64,000 nucleotides of DNA from contig OY764162.1 in NCBI GenBank assembly GCA_963668185.1, positions 992,001 through 1,056,000 of the forward strand, in the 5' to 3' direction. A program made the translations under genes and the position numbers. The stretch's first letter is position 1. Every line of letters begins with the position of its first letter. The stretch is from G963668185 sp963668185. Lineage in GTDB: Bacteria > Chloroflexota > Dehalococcoidia > Lucifugimonadales > G963668185. Shown in pieces: positions 22,860 through 32,688 of the stretch. The notes under the pieces were generated by a model. It did not search any database. It saw only the letters and a list, made by a program, of their open reading frames with translations, and was not told where the DNA came from.

Positions 22860-24612
22860 TTCTGGCGAACCATTCCGTGCGCCGGGGCTTCTCCGTCGCG
22901 AGGTACTCTAGGAAGCCTTCGAGAGGCAGCGCGTTCAGTATGTGCCGGGCCTCGCACCAGCCACGCCGGGCCACCGCGACTCCGAATCGAGTGTTGTCCA
23001 GCGCCTCTGTGGTGTGGGCGTCCGTGCTTATCACGAGGGGCACGCCAAGCTCCCTGGCGCGATACACGAGCGTGTCCTTCAGGTCCAGGCGCTCCGGCGA
23101 GGCGTTGATCTCCATGGCCGTGCCGGTCTCGGCGGCGGCCCTCAGGATCGCGTCGTAGTCGGCCTCTATCGGGGGGCGCTGGCCGATGAGCCGGGTGCTC
23201 AGGTGGCCGATAGCGGTGACGTGCGGGTTGTGCATGGCCTTGATGATTCGCCGCGTCATCGTCTCCGCGTCCTGGCCCATGCCGGAATGAATCGAGCCTA
23301 TGACCCAGTCCAGCTCCTCCAGCACGTCGTCGTCGTAGTCCAGGCTGCCGTCCGCCCGTATGTCCATCTCGGTTCCGTGAAGGACTCTCATGCCGTCGAA
23401 GCGGCCGGCCATCTCGCGCACCGACGCGGCCTGGCTCTTCAATCGCTCGACGCTCAGGCCGTTGGCGATGCCCCGCCCGACGGAGTGGTCGGTAATGGCG
23501 ACATACTCCAGGCCGCGCTCCGCGGCTACAGCGAGCATGAGTTCCATAGGGTCGCGACCGTCGCTCCAGTCGGTATGGTCGTGAAGGTCTCCTTTCACGT
23601 CCTCCACCGTCACAAGCCGGGGCAGCGCACGCTCGGCCGCGGCCTGGACTTCGTACATGCCCTGGCGCAGCTCAGGAGGCGGCGTGTCCATATCGAGCCG
23701 CTCGTAAAGCGCCTCCTCGGTGGCGAACTCCTCGACCTCGCCGGTGGCCGTGTTCGTGAGTCCATACTCGTTGAGGGACAGGCCCATGCGCTGCGCGCGG
23801 CTCCTGAGCTCGACGTTGTGCTGAAGGCTGCCGGTGAAGTACTGGAGCAGCGCCCCGTAGTGGGCTTCCTTCACGACGCGCAGATCGACCTGGATGCCCT
23901 CGCTGAGCACGACCGACGCCTTCGTGCCGCCATGCCCGAGCACTTCGCGCACGTTCGGCTGGCCCACGAGCGCCGCCAGCACCTCGGCGTGATCGCCCGC
24001 CGTGCAAACGAGGTCTATGTCGCCAATCGTCTCCTCGAAGCGCCTGAGACTTCCGGCCGCCTCGATCCTGGTCAGGCTTGGGCACTCCTTCCTGAGCGCG
24101 CCAATCAGCCGGTCCGCCGCCCGCATCGCCCGTCCGACCGGCGTCCGCTGGTCCTTCGTCCGCGCGGCCTCGATCTGCCGCAGGATATTGTCGGCGCTCT
24201 TCTTCCCCATGCGGGGCAGCGCCGCCACCGCACCGCTCTCGATGCCTTCCTTCAGCCCGTCGAGGTCCGAGATTCCAAGCTCGCCGTAGAGCCTGGCCAC
24301 GGTCTTGGGGCCGAGCCCGGGCACCTTCAACAGGTCAAGACTCAGATCAGGAAACTTCGTCTTGAGGTTCCGGAGGTAAGCCAGCTCGCCGGTGTCGATC
24401 AACTCCCCGATCTTGTCTGAAATCGCCTTCCCGATGCCGGGAATCTCGGTCAGGTCCTGCTCTTCCCGCAGCATCTGGTCCAGTTCCGTGGGCAGGTGGG
24501 CGATCGTCCTGGCGGCGCGCTGGTAAGCGCGGATCTGGAACACCTTCTCGCCTGCCATCTCCAGAAGGAAGGCGATGTCCTCGAAGACGCCGGCGATCTG
24601 GGAGTTGTTCAC
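22852..24612 (-). CDS. polX: DNA polymerase/3'-5' exonuclease PolX
   Basis: A 586-residue family X polymerase fused to a PHP domain. Order: N-terminal helix-hairpin-helix region (VNNSQIAGVFEDIAFLLEMAG, EIPGIGKAISDKI), a second hairpin (VPGLGPKTVARLY), the polymerase palm with GDIDLV holding two catalytic Asp, then PHP from about 340, with DLHDHTDWSDG, YVAITDHS, GTEMDI and STDAHT metal ligands. It fills gaps and trims 3' ends in base-excision repair. The GTG at 24612 is chosen because homologues start at this point and GAGG lies upstream; the frame continues 30 residues further but into secA. It lies 7 bases from the secA stop and is followed by the coupled 234-residue gene. Confidence 0.92.
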   Translation of the reverse strand: MNNSQIAGVFEDIAFLLEMAGEKVFQIRAYQRAARTIAHLPTELDQMLREEQDLTEIPGIGKAISDKIGELIDTGELAYLRNLKTKFPDLSLDLLKVPGLGPKTVARLYGELGISDLDGLKEGIESGAVAALPRMGKKSADNILRQIEAARTKDQRTPVGRAMRAADRLIGALRKECPSLTRIEAAGSLRRFEETIGDIDLVCTAGDHAEVLAALVGQPNVREVLGHGGTKASVVLSEGIQVDLRVVKEAHYGALLQYFTGSLQHNVELRSRAQRMGLSLNEYGLTNTATGEVEEFATEEALYERLDMDTPPPELRQGMYEVQAAAERALPRLVTVEDVKGDLHDHTDWSDGRDPMELMLAVAAERGLEYVAITDHSVGRGIANGLSVERLKSQAASVREMAGRFDGMRVLHGTEMDIRADGSLDYDDDVLEELDWVIGSIHSGMGQDAETMTRRIIKAMHNPHVTAIGHLSTRLIGQRPPIEADYDAILRAAAETGTAMEINASPERLDLKDTLVYRARELGVPLVISTDAHTTEALDNTRFGVAVARRGWCEARHILNALPLEGFLEYLATEKPRRTEWFARNA

Positions 24613-24619
24613 GCGAGCC

Positions 24620-27244
24620 TCAGGCGGCGCCGTGGCAGCGCTTGTACTTCTTCCCGCTGCCGCATGGGCACGGGGCGTTGCGGCCAACCTTGCGGGATGC
24701 AACGGGCACGGCGCCGGCGTTTGGCGCGGCGGGCTTGGCGGCCTGCCTGCCCGGCGCCGGCCTTCTGCGGGCGGCCCCGTTCGGGCCGGGCGGCCCCGGC
24801 GCGACCGATACCCGGAAGATGGTGTGAGCTATGTCGCGCTGGATGCGCGCCATCAGGTCCTGGAACTTTTCGTGGGCCTCTCTCTTATACATCACCAGCG
24901 GGTCTCGCTGCCCGTACGCATGGAGGCCGATGCCCTGGCGCAGGTTTTCCATCGCGGTCAGGTGCGTGACCCAGTGCGCGTCAATGATCCGGAGCATGAG
25001 GTGGCGTTCGAGAGATCGCATGAGGTCGGAGCCGATCTCGCCTTCAAGCCGCGTGTACGACTCGTCGGCCCACTCGCGCACCCGGTCCGAGATATGGTCA
25101 GACGGCAGATCGAAGACCTCATCAGGGTTGGAGAGGTCCGGAGGCATCGGCAGGAGCGCCTCAAGCTCTGCCAGCAGGCCGTCAACATCCCAGTCCTCGC
25201 GGGTCCGGTCGTTCAGGTAGCCGTCCAGGATGTCCTGGATTTCGCTTTCGACCAGGGCGCGGACGTTGCTCTCCAAGTCAGCGCCGCCGAGTATCTTGTC
25301 TCTCTCGCTGTAGATGACGTCCCTGTGCGTGTTGACGACGTCGTCGTAGTCCACCAAGTGCTTCCGCATATCGAAGTGGTGGGCCTCGACCTTGACCTGC
25401 GCGCCTTCGAGCGACTTGCTGATGACGCGGTTCTCGATGGGAACGTCGTCCTCCATACCTGCCCAGTCCATGACCGACCTGATTCGCTCGCCGCCGAACC
25501 GCCGCATCAGGTCGTCGTCCAACGCGACGTAGTACCGGGAGCTTCCCGGATCGCCCTGCCTGCCCGATCTTCCGCGGAGCTGATTGTCGATGCGCCGCGC
25601 CTCGTGACGCTCCGTTCCGATAATGTGCAGGCCGCCGGCCTCCAGCACGCTCCGGTGGTCCTGCGTCCAGTCCCCGTCATCGAGGCCGTCCTGGCTTCCG
25701 CCCAGGATGATGTCCGTGCCGCGACCGGCCATGTTCGTGGCGACCGTCACGGCGCCGGGCCGGCCGGCCTGCGCGACGATCATCGCTTCGCGCTCGTGCT
25801 GCTTGGCGTTCAGCACCTCGTGAGGAATGCCCTGCCGTTTCAGGAGTCCACTAAGCGCCTCGGACTTGGAGATGTCCGTCGTCCCCACAAGCACGGGCTG
25901 GCCCCGCTCGTGCCGGGTCTTTATGTCATCGACAACCGCCTTGTACTTCGCCTTCTGGTCGCGGTAGATCAGGTCATTGTCGTCATCCCTGATCATCGGT
26001 CGGTGAGTGGGGACCTCCACCACCTCAAGCTCGTAAATCTTGTAGAACTCCTCAGCCTCGGTCGCGGCTGTGCCGGTCATCCCCGCGAGCTTGTCGTAGA
26101 GGCGGAAGTAGTTCTGGAGGGTGATGGCGGCGTGCGTGACGGTCTCGCGGCGGACTCTCGCGCCTTCCTTCGCCTCAAGCGCCTGGTGCAGGCCGTCGGA
26201 GACGCGCCGCCCGGGCATGAGCCGCCCGGTGAACTCGTCCACCAGCACCACCTCGCCGTCCTTCACAACGTAGTCCCGGTCTCGCCTGTAGATGGCCTGC
26301 GCCTTTACGGCGTTCTCAACGAAGTGCACCAGCTCGAAGTTGGAGGGGTCGTACAGGTTCGAAACGCCCAGTATCCGCTCGAGCTTGCCCATCCCATCGA
26401 CGGTCAGGGATACGGACTTGTGCTTCTCGTCCACGGTGTAGTCTTCTGCGTCCCGCAACTGGAGGGCAACCTTGGCGAAGCGCTGGTACTCGCGGGGCTG
26501 GGTGTCCGCCTGTCCGCTGATGATCAGCGGCGTCCGGGCCTCGTCGATGAGGATGTTGTCAACCTCGTCCACGATCGCGTAAACGCGGCCCCGCTGGACC
26601 CTGCTCGGCAGGTCCACGACCATGTTGTCCCGCAGGTAGTCGAACCCGAACTCGTTGTTCGTGCCGTAGGTGATGTCGGCTTTGTAGGCTTCCGCGCGGT
26701 CTGCGGGCCGCAGCTTCTCCATTCCCGGCTTGGGGCCGGGCGGGGCCGGGTCAAAGAGAAACGCGCCCTGGTTCTGGAGGACGCCAATCGACAGTCCGAG
26801 CATGTGATAGATGTCGCCCATCCACTGGGCGTCCCGCCGTGCGAGGTAGTCGTTCACGGTGACAACGTGCACGCCTTTGCCTGCGAGCGCGTTCAGATAG
26901 GAAGGGAGCGTGGCGACCAGGGTCTTGCCTTCGCCCGTGCGCATCTCCGCGATCTTCCCCTCGTGAAGGACCGCGCCGCCGATTAGCTGCACGTCGTAGT
27001 GACGCTGGTTCAGCGCGCGCTTGGCGGCCTCGCGGACGGTCGCGAAGGCTTCGGGCAGAATGTCGTCAAGCGACGCGCCCCGCTCAAGTTCGGCGCGGAG
27101 GTCGGCTGTCCTCTCACGAAGCTGGCCGTCCGTCAGCGCTTCGAGGCTGGACTCAAGAGCGTTGATCGCCTCAACCCTGTCCTGGATCTGTTTGACGACA
27201 CGCTCGTTAGAGTTGCCGATCAGGTTCGCAAGCTTCTTGAACAT
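24620..27244 (-). CDS. secA: Preprotein translocase subunit SecA
   Basis: The motor ATPase of Sec export. The 874-residue protein has the DEAD-type motifs EMRTGEGKTLVATLP (Walker A), VDEVDNILIDEARTPLI (Walker B; family members usually have Ser where Asn is here), GRGTDIILGG and QLRGRSGRQGDPG, and a C-terminal SEC-C zinc site NAPCPCGSGKKYKRCHG. The N-terminus MFKKLANLIGNSNER is the normal SecA start. There is no clear Shine-Dalgarno; CATAAC six bases upstream of the ATG could be a -10 for a leaderless message, but no -35 supports it. Divergent from the S9 peptidase at 27391. Confidence 0.96.
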   Translation of the reverse strand: MFKKLANLIGNSNERVVKQIQDRVEAINALESSLEALTDGQLRERTADLRAELERGASLDDILPEAFATVREAAKRALNQRHYDVQLIGGAVLHEGKIAEMRTGEGKTLVATLPSYLNALAGKGVHVVTVNDYLARRDAQWMGDIYHMLGLSIGVLQNQGAFLFDPAPPGPKPGMEKLRPADRAEAYKADITYGTNNEFGFDYLRDNMVVDLPSRVQRGRVYAIVDEVDNILIDEARTPLIISGQADTQPREYQRFAKVALQLRDAEDYTVDEKHKSVSLTVDGMGKLERILGVSNLYDPSNFELVHFVENAVKAQAIYRRDRDYVVKDGEVVLVDEFTGRLMPGRRVSDGLHQALEAKEGARVRRETVTHAAITLQNYFRLYDKLAGMTGTAATEAEEFYKIYELEVVEVPTHRPMIRDDDNDLIYRDQKAKYKAVVDDIKTRHERGQPVLVGTTDISKSEALSGLLKRQGIPHEVLNAKQHEREAMIVAQAGRPGAVTVATNMAGRGTDIILGGSQDGLDDGDWTQDHRSVLEAGGLHIIGTERHEARRIDNQLRGRSGRQGDPGSSRYYVALDDDLMRRFGGERIRSVMDWAGMEDDVPIENRVISKSLEGAQVKVEAHHFDMRKHLVDYDDVVNTHRDVIYSERDKILGGADLESNVRALVESEIQDILDGYLNDRTREDWDVDGLLAELEALLPMPPDLSNPDEVFDLPSDHISDRVREWADESYTRLEGEIGSDLMRSLERHLMLRIIDAHWVTHLTAMENLRQGIGLHAYGQRDPLVMYKREAHEKFQDLMARIQRDIAHTIFRVSVAPGPPGPNGAARRRPAPGRQAAKPAAPNAGAVPVASRKVGRNAPCPCGSGKKYKRCHGAA

Positions 27245-27390
27245 GGTTCAGTTATGTGACTCTCCAACTCTATGGCCGACACCTCATCGGCATGGGTTCA
27301 CAATGCGATTATATCAACGCCAACCCAGGCATGGCTTGACGCCGTGGACTCTCTATAATGCCGGACGCCGGCCAGGCAATGGAGTCTTTC

Positions 27391-29394
27391 ATGTACAACG
27401 AACCGAGACGAGTCCGGGCGGAAGACCTTTACGCGCTGCGAACCGTAGCGGGCTGCGATCTGTCTCCGGACGGACGGCACGCCGCGTACACGGTTCGGAG
27501 AGTCTGTAAAAGCACGCAGCAGACCTACTCGGACATCTGGGTTGCCGATACTGACGGCGGCGGACATCGTCCCTTCACCGCGGGCGATTGGGCCGACAGC
27601 GGACCGAAGTTCTCACCGGACGGCTCTCGGCTGGCGTTCCTGTCGGACAGGGACGGCGGGCGCGACAAGCAACTGTACCTGATCCCGTTCGACGGAGGGG
27701 AGGCGAGAAGGCTGACCGACGTGCAGGGCCGGATCGACAGCTTCGACTGGTCGCCCGACGGAGAGCGCATCGTCTTTGAGTTCAGGCCTGAGGACACGGA
27801 TGATGCCGAAGCGGGCGGCGTAGAGGACGAGACTTCGGGCGTTCCCGTGGAGCGGTGGATCGAAAGAGTGTATTACCGCCTGGACGGAGTAGGCTACTGG
27901 CCCAAGAGCAGGCAACACCTGTGGACGGTTGAGATAGACGCAGGGACTGTACGCCAACTCACGAGCGGGGACGATTACGACGAGCACAGCCCCTGTTGGA
28001 CGCCCGACGGGAAGAACGTCGTGTTTGTGTCCAACCGCTGCGATGAGCCGGACCTTCGGCCAGACGAGATGGACCTGTACATGACGCCTGCCAACGGCGG
28101 CGAACTTCAACGAATCGAGGCCCCGCTTGGGCCGAAGTCGCTTCCGAGCGTGTCACCTTGCGGGAGGTGGGTCGCGTACGTTGGGTACGAGGGAGCAAAC
28201 AGCCCGTGGAAGAACGCCGAGCTATGGGTCGCGTCGCCGGACGGCTCCGAGGCCGCCCGGAGTTTGACGGGCGCGTTCGACATCGCCGTCGGCAACGACA
28301 CGATCAGCGAACGCGGAGACGGGCCTGCCACGAGGCCGATCTGGGCCGGGGACTCGGAGCGGGTCTTCTTCCAGGTAACGCGCAGGGGCCGGACGCAGCT
28401 TTGTTCCGTGACCCTGGACGGCGCTCTGGAAACGGTCCTGGACCACGACGGCATCGTCGGCGAGTTCGGCTTCGACCGTGAGCGATCGACGGTTGCGTGG
28501 GTGGACGTCTCGGAGCGCAGTCCCGGCGAGGTGCAAGCCGCCAATGGGGCCGGGGACGCCTGGCGGCGCATCAGTTCGCACAACGACGAGCTAATGGGAA
28601 TGCTCGACCTCGGCGGCGTGGAGGAGGTGTGGTTCCCGAGCCCGGGTGGAGGAGAGTTACAGGGTTGGATACTCAAGCCGCCGGGGTTCGATCCGTCGAA
28701 ATCGTACCCGTCGATCATGCAGATCCACGGCGGGCCCTGGGCGCAGTACGGCAACGTCTTCATGCACGAGTTCCAGTACCTCGCCGCGCACGACTACGTC
28801 GTTTACTTCTGCAATCCGCGCGGAGGGCGCGGGTACGGCGAGGCGCACGCGAGCGCGATACGCGAGGACTGGGGCGGCGCCGACTACGACGACCTCATGG
28901 CGTGGGCGGACTACGCGCAAGGGCTGCCGTACGTGGACGAGGAGCGCATGGGCGTTACCGGCGGAAGTTACGGCGGCTTCATGACCAACTGGATCATCGG
29001 ACACACGGACCGGTTCAAGGCCGCGGTCACTCAACGCTCGGTGGTGAATCTGGTGGACTTCTACGGCACGAGCGACACGGGGTGGGTCTGGGAACCGGTC
29101 TTCAGCGGAAGTCCTCCGTGGGAGGACTTTGAGAGCTACTGGAGGCAGTCGCCGCTGCGCTACGTCGGGAACGCTCTAACTCCGACGCTGATCATTCACA
29201 GCGAGAACGACTTGAGGTGTCCGATTTCGCAGGGTGAGCAACTGTTCACGGCATTGAAGCGGCTGGGAGTGGAGACGGAGTTAGTGCGGTTTCCGGAGGA
29301 ATCGCACGGGCTGTCGAGGGGCGGGCGCACGGATCGGAGGATCAGGCGGCTGAACCACATCCTGCGCTGGTTCGAGCGGCACTTGAAGAGGTAG
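27391..29394 (+). CDS. S9 family prolyl oligopeptidase-like peptidase
   Basis: A 667-residue acyl-aminoacyl-peptidase/dipeptidyl-peptidase type serine hydrolase. Residues 1-400 form the beta-propeller (repeats such as FSPDGSRLAFLSDRD and SWSPDGERIVF). The C-terminal alpha/beta hydrolase has the nucleophile in GGSYGGFMTNW, the Asp in HSENDLRCP and the His in EESHGLSRGG. No signal peptide, so cytoplasmic. Start at the ATG 27391 with GGAG at 27382-27385; an ATG at 27358 is rejected because it lies inside a TATAAT at 27354-27359. That TATAAT has no good -35 (TTGACG is only 12 bases upstream). Confidence 0.9.
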   Translation: MYNEPRRVRAEDLYALRTVAGCDLSPDGRHAAYTVRRVCKSTQQTYSDIWVADTDGGGHRPFTAGDWADSGPKFSPDGSRLAFLSDRDGGRDKQLYLIPFDGGEARRLTDVQGRIDSFDWSPDGERIVFEFRPEDTDDAEAGGVEDETSGVPVERWIERVYYRLDGVGYWPKSRQHLWTVEIDAGTVRQLTSGDDYDEHSPCWTPDGKNVVFVSNRCDEPDLRPDEMDLYMTPANGGELQRIEAPLGPKSLPSVSPCGRWVAYVGYEGANSPWKNAELWVASPDGSEAARSLTGAFDIAVGNDTISERGDGPATRPIWAGDSERVFFQVTRRGRTQLCSVTLDGALETVLDHDGIVGEFGFDRERSTVAWVDVSERSPGEVQAANGAGDAWRRISSHNDELMGMLDLGGVEEVWFPSPGGGELQGWILKPPGFDPSKSYPSIMQIHGGPWAQYGNVFMHEFQYLAAHDYVVYFCNPRGGRGYGEAHASAIREDWGGADYDDLMAWADYAQGLPYVDEERMGVTGGSYGGFMTNWIIGHTDRFKAAVTQRSVVNLVDFYGTSDTGWVWEPVFSGSPPWEDFESYWRQSPLRYVGNALTPTLIIHSENDLRCPISQGEQLFTALKRLGVETELVRFPEESHGLSRGGRTDRRIRRLNHILRWFERHLKR

Positions 29395-29400
29395 GGCCCG

Positions 29401-29465
29401 ACCCTTCGACAAGCTCAGGGCGAACGGGGCTGGGGCAAGGGCCGTTCGCGAACGGCCCCTACGGC
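29401..29465. repeat. Family A' element and family B palindrome
   Basis: An ACCCTTCGACAAGCTCAGGG element, then GGGCCGTTCGCGAACGGCCC (29439-29458) and CCCCTACGG. It is the same composite as at 1722-1836 in inverted order, filling most of the 93-base gap between two convergent genes. Confidence 0.8.
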
Positions 29466-29487
29466 GGAGGTCGGGTGCGGGTGCGGC

Positions 29488-30432
29488 CTACTTTTCGAAC
29501 ATGGCGCCGACGGAGAGGCCGCTGTGGATGCGGTGGATCGCCTCGCCCAGCAGCGAGGCCACCGACAGGACGGTCAGGTTTTCGAAGCGCTGTTCGTCGG
29601 TCAGCGAAAGCGTGTCGGTTACGACGACCTCGTCCAGGGAACTGAGCCGGTGCACAGCGCCGTCGCAGAAGACGGGGTGCGTTCCCGCGCAGTAAACGGC
29701 CTCCGCGCCGTGCGCCCGCAGCACCTCGGTGGTGTTCGCCACCGTGCCAGCGGTAACGATCTCGTCGTCGACGATCAAGGCCGGGCGTCCGGCTACGTCT
29801 CCGATCAGATTGCGCGCCTGCGATCTGTCGTCGTTGCCGAAGCGCTGCTTTTCGACGATGGCGATGGGCGCGTTCAGGTGGTCTGCGAACTCTCTCGCCA
29901 GCCTCGTGCCGCCCACATCCGGCGCGACGACGACGATGTTGTCCAGGCCCTTGTCCTGGAAGTAGCGCGAGAGCAGCCTCACGGCGGTCAACTCGTCGAC
30001 CGGGATATTGAAGAAGCCCTGTATCTGGCCGGCGTGAAGGTCGATCGTGAGCAGACGGTCGGCCCCGGCGGTTGTGATGAGGTTGGCAACGAGCCTTGCC
30101 GTGATGGGCACTCTTGGCTGGTCCTTCTTGTCGGACCGTCCGTACGGGTAGAAGGGAACGACGGCAGTTATCCGGCCGGCAGACGCCCGCTTGGCAGCGT
30201 CGATCATTATGAGCAGTTCCATGAGGTTCTGATCGACGGGCACGGCGGACGGCTGGACAAGAAAGACGTCCCGCTCCCTTACGTTTTCCGCGATCCTGAC
30301 GAACGTGTTGTCGTTCGAGAACTTCAAGACGTCGCACTTGCCGAGCGTCATCCCCAGGTAGCCGCAGATGTCGCCTGCCAGCTTGGGGTGCGCGTTGCCT
30401 GTGAACACGCTGAGGTTCTCGAATTGAGCCAT
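29488..30432 (-). CDS. prs: Ribose-phosphate pyrophosphokinase
   Basis: Prs makes PRPP from ribose 5-phosphate and ATP for nucleotide, His and Trp synthesis. The 314-residue protein shows SVFTGNAHPKLAGDICGYLG at the start, VPFYPYGRSDKKDQPRVPIT (the flexible loop), the DLHAGQIQGFF ribose site, VVVAPDVGGTRLA and the PRPP loop ALIVDDEIVTAGTVANTTEVL. Class I bacterial enzyme, full length. The ATG at 30432 has AGGGGA upstream. The NHL gene upstream ends 24 bases before it, so it may be the last gene of that transcript. Confidence 0.94.
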   Translation of the reverse strand: MAQFENLSVFTGNAHPKLAGDICGYLGMTLGKCDVLKFSNDNTFVRIAENVRERDVFLVQPSAVPVDQNLMELLIMIDAAKRASAGRITAVVPFYPYGRSDKKDQPRVPITARLVANLITTAGADRLLTIDLHAGQIQGFFNIPVDELTAVRLLSRYFQDKGLDNIVVVAPDVGGTRLAREFADHLNAPIAIVEKQRFGNDDRSQARNLIGDVAGRPALIVDDEIVTAGTVANTTEVLRAHGAEAVYCAGTHPVFCDGAVHRLSSLDEVVVTDTLSLTDEQRFENLTVLSVASLLGEAIHRIHSGLSVGAMFEK

Positions 30433-30456
30433 GCAAGTCCCCTATGAATCAGGGGT

Positions 30457-31470
30457 CTAAGTGGTCTGGAGAGTCGGGGCGTTCAGCGGCGGAATGATCT
30501 CTTCCTCAGATAGCGGGTACGCTTCCTTCTTGTAGATCTGGACGCGGTACCTGGCGTAGTCGGTCACGAACATGTGGAACTCGTCGTCCACGTTGACGGA
30601 CGTGGGACTGCCGAAGCGCTTCTGCTCCTCCAGCCGGGCCATCTCGCGTAGGCGCATCGGCTTGGCGTTGGTCATCATGTACGAGACGCCGGACCTGGAG
30701 AGCGTGGCGTCGCCGATGAACTTCTCGACGAAGCGGCCCGTCCGGTCGAAGAGCTGGACACGGTCGTTGCCCCAGTCGGCGACGTAGATGTCGCCGTGCG
30801 CGTCCACAGCGACGCCGGCCGGCCGGTTCAACTCGCCGTCTTCGGAGCCGGACTTGCCGATGCACATCACGGGTTCGCCTTCCGGCGTCAGCTTCGCGAC
30901 GCGGTCGTTGCGCCAGTCGGCTACGTAAACGTAGCCCTCTTCGTCAACGGTCACGCCCCACGGCATGTCGAACTGGCCTGGGCCGCTGCCGTGCTCTCCG
31001 AACGACCGGACGTGCTCGCCGTCCCGGGTGAACAACTGGATGCGGTGGTTCAGCCCGTCGGCGACGTACAGGTTCTGGTCGGCGTCGAGGGCGAGGCCAG
31101 CCGGGCGATCCAGCGAACCTTCGTCGCTGCCCTGCTCGCCCCAGCACTCGATGAACTCGCCTTCGGTATCGAACTTCGATATCCGGTGTGTCGCCTCATC
31201 GGAGACGTAGATCACGTCGTCTTTGTCGATGACCATGCTGGACGGCCAGTAGATCTTGCCCTCATCCATGCCGAGGCCGGAGATCGCTCCCAGGTTGTCG
31301 TCTTCCCACGAGAGCCTGCGAATCTCGCTGGCGGCCTGTCCCCTGCCCAGAATGAAGCAGGTGCCGTCCGAGGACCGCGCAAAGTCCATGGGGAAGTTCG
31401 TGGTGCGCCTCATGCCGATCGTCTTGAAGTACGGGAAACCGGCCCTGAGCAATGCGTACGGTCTGCCCAT
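30457..31470 (-). CDS. NHL-repeat beta-propeller protein
   Basis: A 337-residue protein made almost entirely of NHL repeats: YWPSSMVIDKDDVIYVSDEA, LDRPAGLALDADQNLYVADG, FDMPWGVTVDEEGYVYVADW and LNRPAGVAVDAHGDIYVADW, each followed by NDRV or HRI. Four to five blades are visible. No signal peptide, so it is probably cytoplasmic or exported by an unrecognised route. NHL propellers bind proteins or sugars; the function is unknown. It lies 36 bases after the DUF1501 gene, in an apparent DUF1800-DUF1501-NHL transcript. Confidence 0.8.
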   Translation of the reverse strand: MGRPYALLRAGFPYFKTIGMRRTTNFPMDFARSSDGTCFILGRGQAASEIRRLSWEDDNLGAISGLGMDEGKIYWPSSMVIDKDDVIYVSDEATHRISKFDTEGEFIECWGEQGSDEGSLDRPAGLALDADQNLYVADGLNHRIQLFTRDGEHVRSFGEHGSGPGQFDMPWGVTVDEEGYVYVADWRNDRVAKLTPEGEPVMCIGKSGSEDGELNRPAGVAVDAHGDIYVADWGNDRVQLFDRTGRFVEKFIGDATLSRSGVSYMMTNAKPMRLREMARLEEQKRFGSPTSVNVDDEFHMFVTDYARYRVQIYKKEAYPLSEEEIIPPLNAPTLQTT

Positions 31471-31506
31471 AGTCGAAACCTCGCTTGCCTTCGTCGTGGC
31501 GTCTGC

Positions 31507-32646
31507 CTACTTGAACGGGTTGATCTGCTCGAAGTCTCCGCCGACTATCTCGTTCGGCGTGATGTCCATCCACTGCTGGAGCATGGTGCCGTAGATGCCG
31601 CGGAAGTCGATGGTGTGCTTCAGGTCTTCGCCGTTCAGCCACTCGCTCGGCTCCAGGGACGGGTACTCGGCGTACAGGCCGCCCTCCACCTTCTCGCCGA
31701 TGATGAACGCGCCGCCGCCGGAGCCGTGGTCCGTGCCGCTGCCGTTGTCCTTCATGCGCCTGCCGAACTCCGTGAACACGAGGATCGCGATCTCGTCCGC
31801 CGCGTCGTGCTCCCTGAGGTCATCCATGAAGTCGGATATTGCGCCGGACAGCTCGGAAAGCAGCCGTGGCTGCGTGGGGTTCTCGTTGGCGTGAACGTCG
31901 TAGCCGCCGTGCTGGGTGTAGAAGATTCGCGTGCCGAGTCCCGCGAGGTGAACGCGGGCCACGTCGCGGAGGCTCTTGGCGATCGGGTTGGCGGCGTACT
32001 CCACGGTGGACTCGTACATCTCGGGGGCGACCTTGATCTGGTCTGCGCCCTTGATGACGTCCAGGCCGGTGCGGGCGAGGTAGTCGGCCACGGGGCCGGA
32101 GCCGATCGCCGGGCCGTACATCTGCTTGAAGATGTCCAGCGCCTCGGTCCGCTGCTCCACGTCGGAGATGCCGGACATCAGGCCGTAGGTGTCGAGATCG
32201 CCGACGGAGGTGATCGGCACTCCGGGGCTGGCCAGCGCCCGCGGCATGCCGCGTCCGAAGTTCACGGTGGTCAGGACGTTCTCGTGGCTGGGATCGAGTA
32301 TCTCGGTAGCCCTGCCTAGCCAGCCCTGCGTGCCTACCTCGTTGGGCTCGCAGGTGTGCCAGATGTCCATGGCGCGGAAGTGCGACCGGCTGGAGTTCGG
32401 GTAGCCGATGCCCTGGATGACGGCGACGTCTCCCGCCTCGTACAGGTCCTTCAGAGGCGCCGCCGACGGGTGGAACGCCAGCGTGTCGTCGATCGGGAGG
32501 GACTCCCCTTCGGGGATCGCCGTCGTTCCTCTCGCGTCGTAATAGACAGGGTTCGTGTACGGGATGACGGTGTTCATGAAGTCGTTCCCGCCCGTAAGCT
32601 GTATGACTACGAGGACGGGGTCTTTGCCGTTGCCGTTCTTTGCCAT
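31507..32646 (-). CDS. DUF1501 family protein
   Basis: A 379-residue DUF1501 protein (alkaline-phosphatase-like fold, sulfatase-related). Seen: VLVVIQLTGGNDFMNTVIPY near the N-terminus, FHPSAAPLKDLYEAGDVAVIQGIGYPNSSRSHF, YTQHGGYDVHANE and FTEFGRRMKDNGSGTDHGSGG. These are the invariant stretches of the family and include likely metal ligands (Asp, His). The usual Tat signal peptide is missing, so this is a cytoplasmic-looking variant. Start at the ATG 32646 with AGGAGG upstream. Placed directly after its usual companion DUF1800. Confidence 0.88.
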   Translation of the reverse strand: MAKNGNGKDPVLVVIQLTGGNDFMNTVIPYTNPVYYDARGTTAIPEGESLPIDDTLAFHPSAAPLKDLYEAGDVAVIQGIGYPNSSRSHFRAMDIWHTCEPNEVGTQGWLGRATEILDPSHENVLTTVNFGRGMPRALASPGVPITSVGDLDTYGLMSGISDVEQRTEALDIFKQMYGPAIGSGPVADYLARTGLDVIKGADQIKVAPEMYESTVEYAANPIAKSLRDVARVHLAGLGTRIFYTQHGGYDVHANENPTQPRLLSELSGAISDFMDDLREHDAADEIAILVFTEFGRRMKDNGSGTDHGSGGGAFIIGEKVEGGLYAEYPSLEPSEWLNGEDLKHTIDFRGIYGTMLQQWMDITPNEIVGGDFEQINPFK

Positions 32647-32688
32647 TGGACTCCTCCTGGGCAATCCTGTCGCGGGCGCCGTGCCTGC

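Noticed and set aside
27358..27390. ATG at 27358 as the start of the S9 peptidase
   Set aside because: The ATG is part of a TATAAT sequence; the ATG at 27391 has a Shine-Dalgarno.
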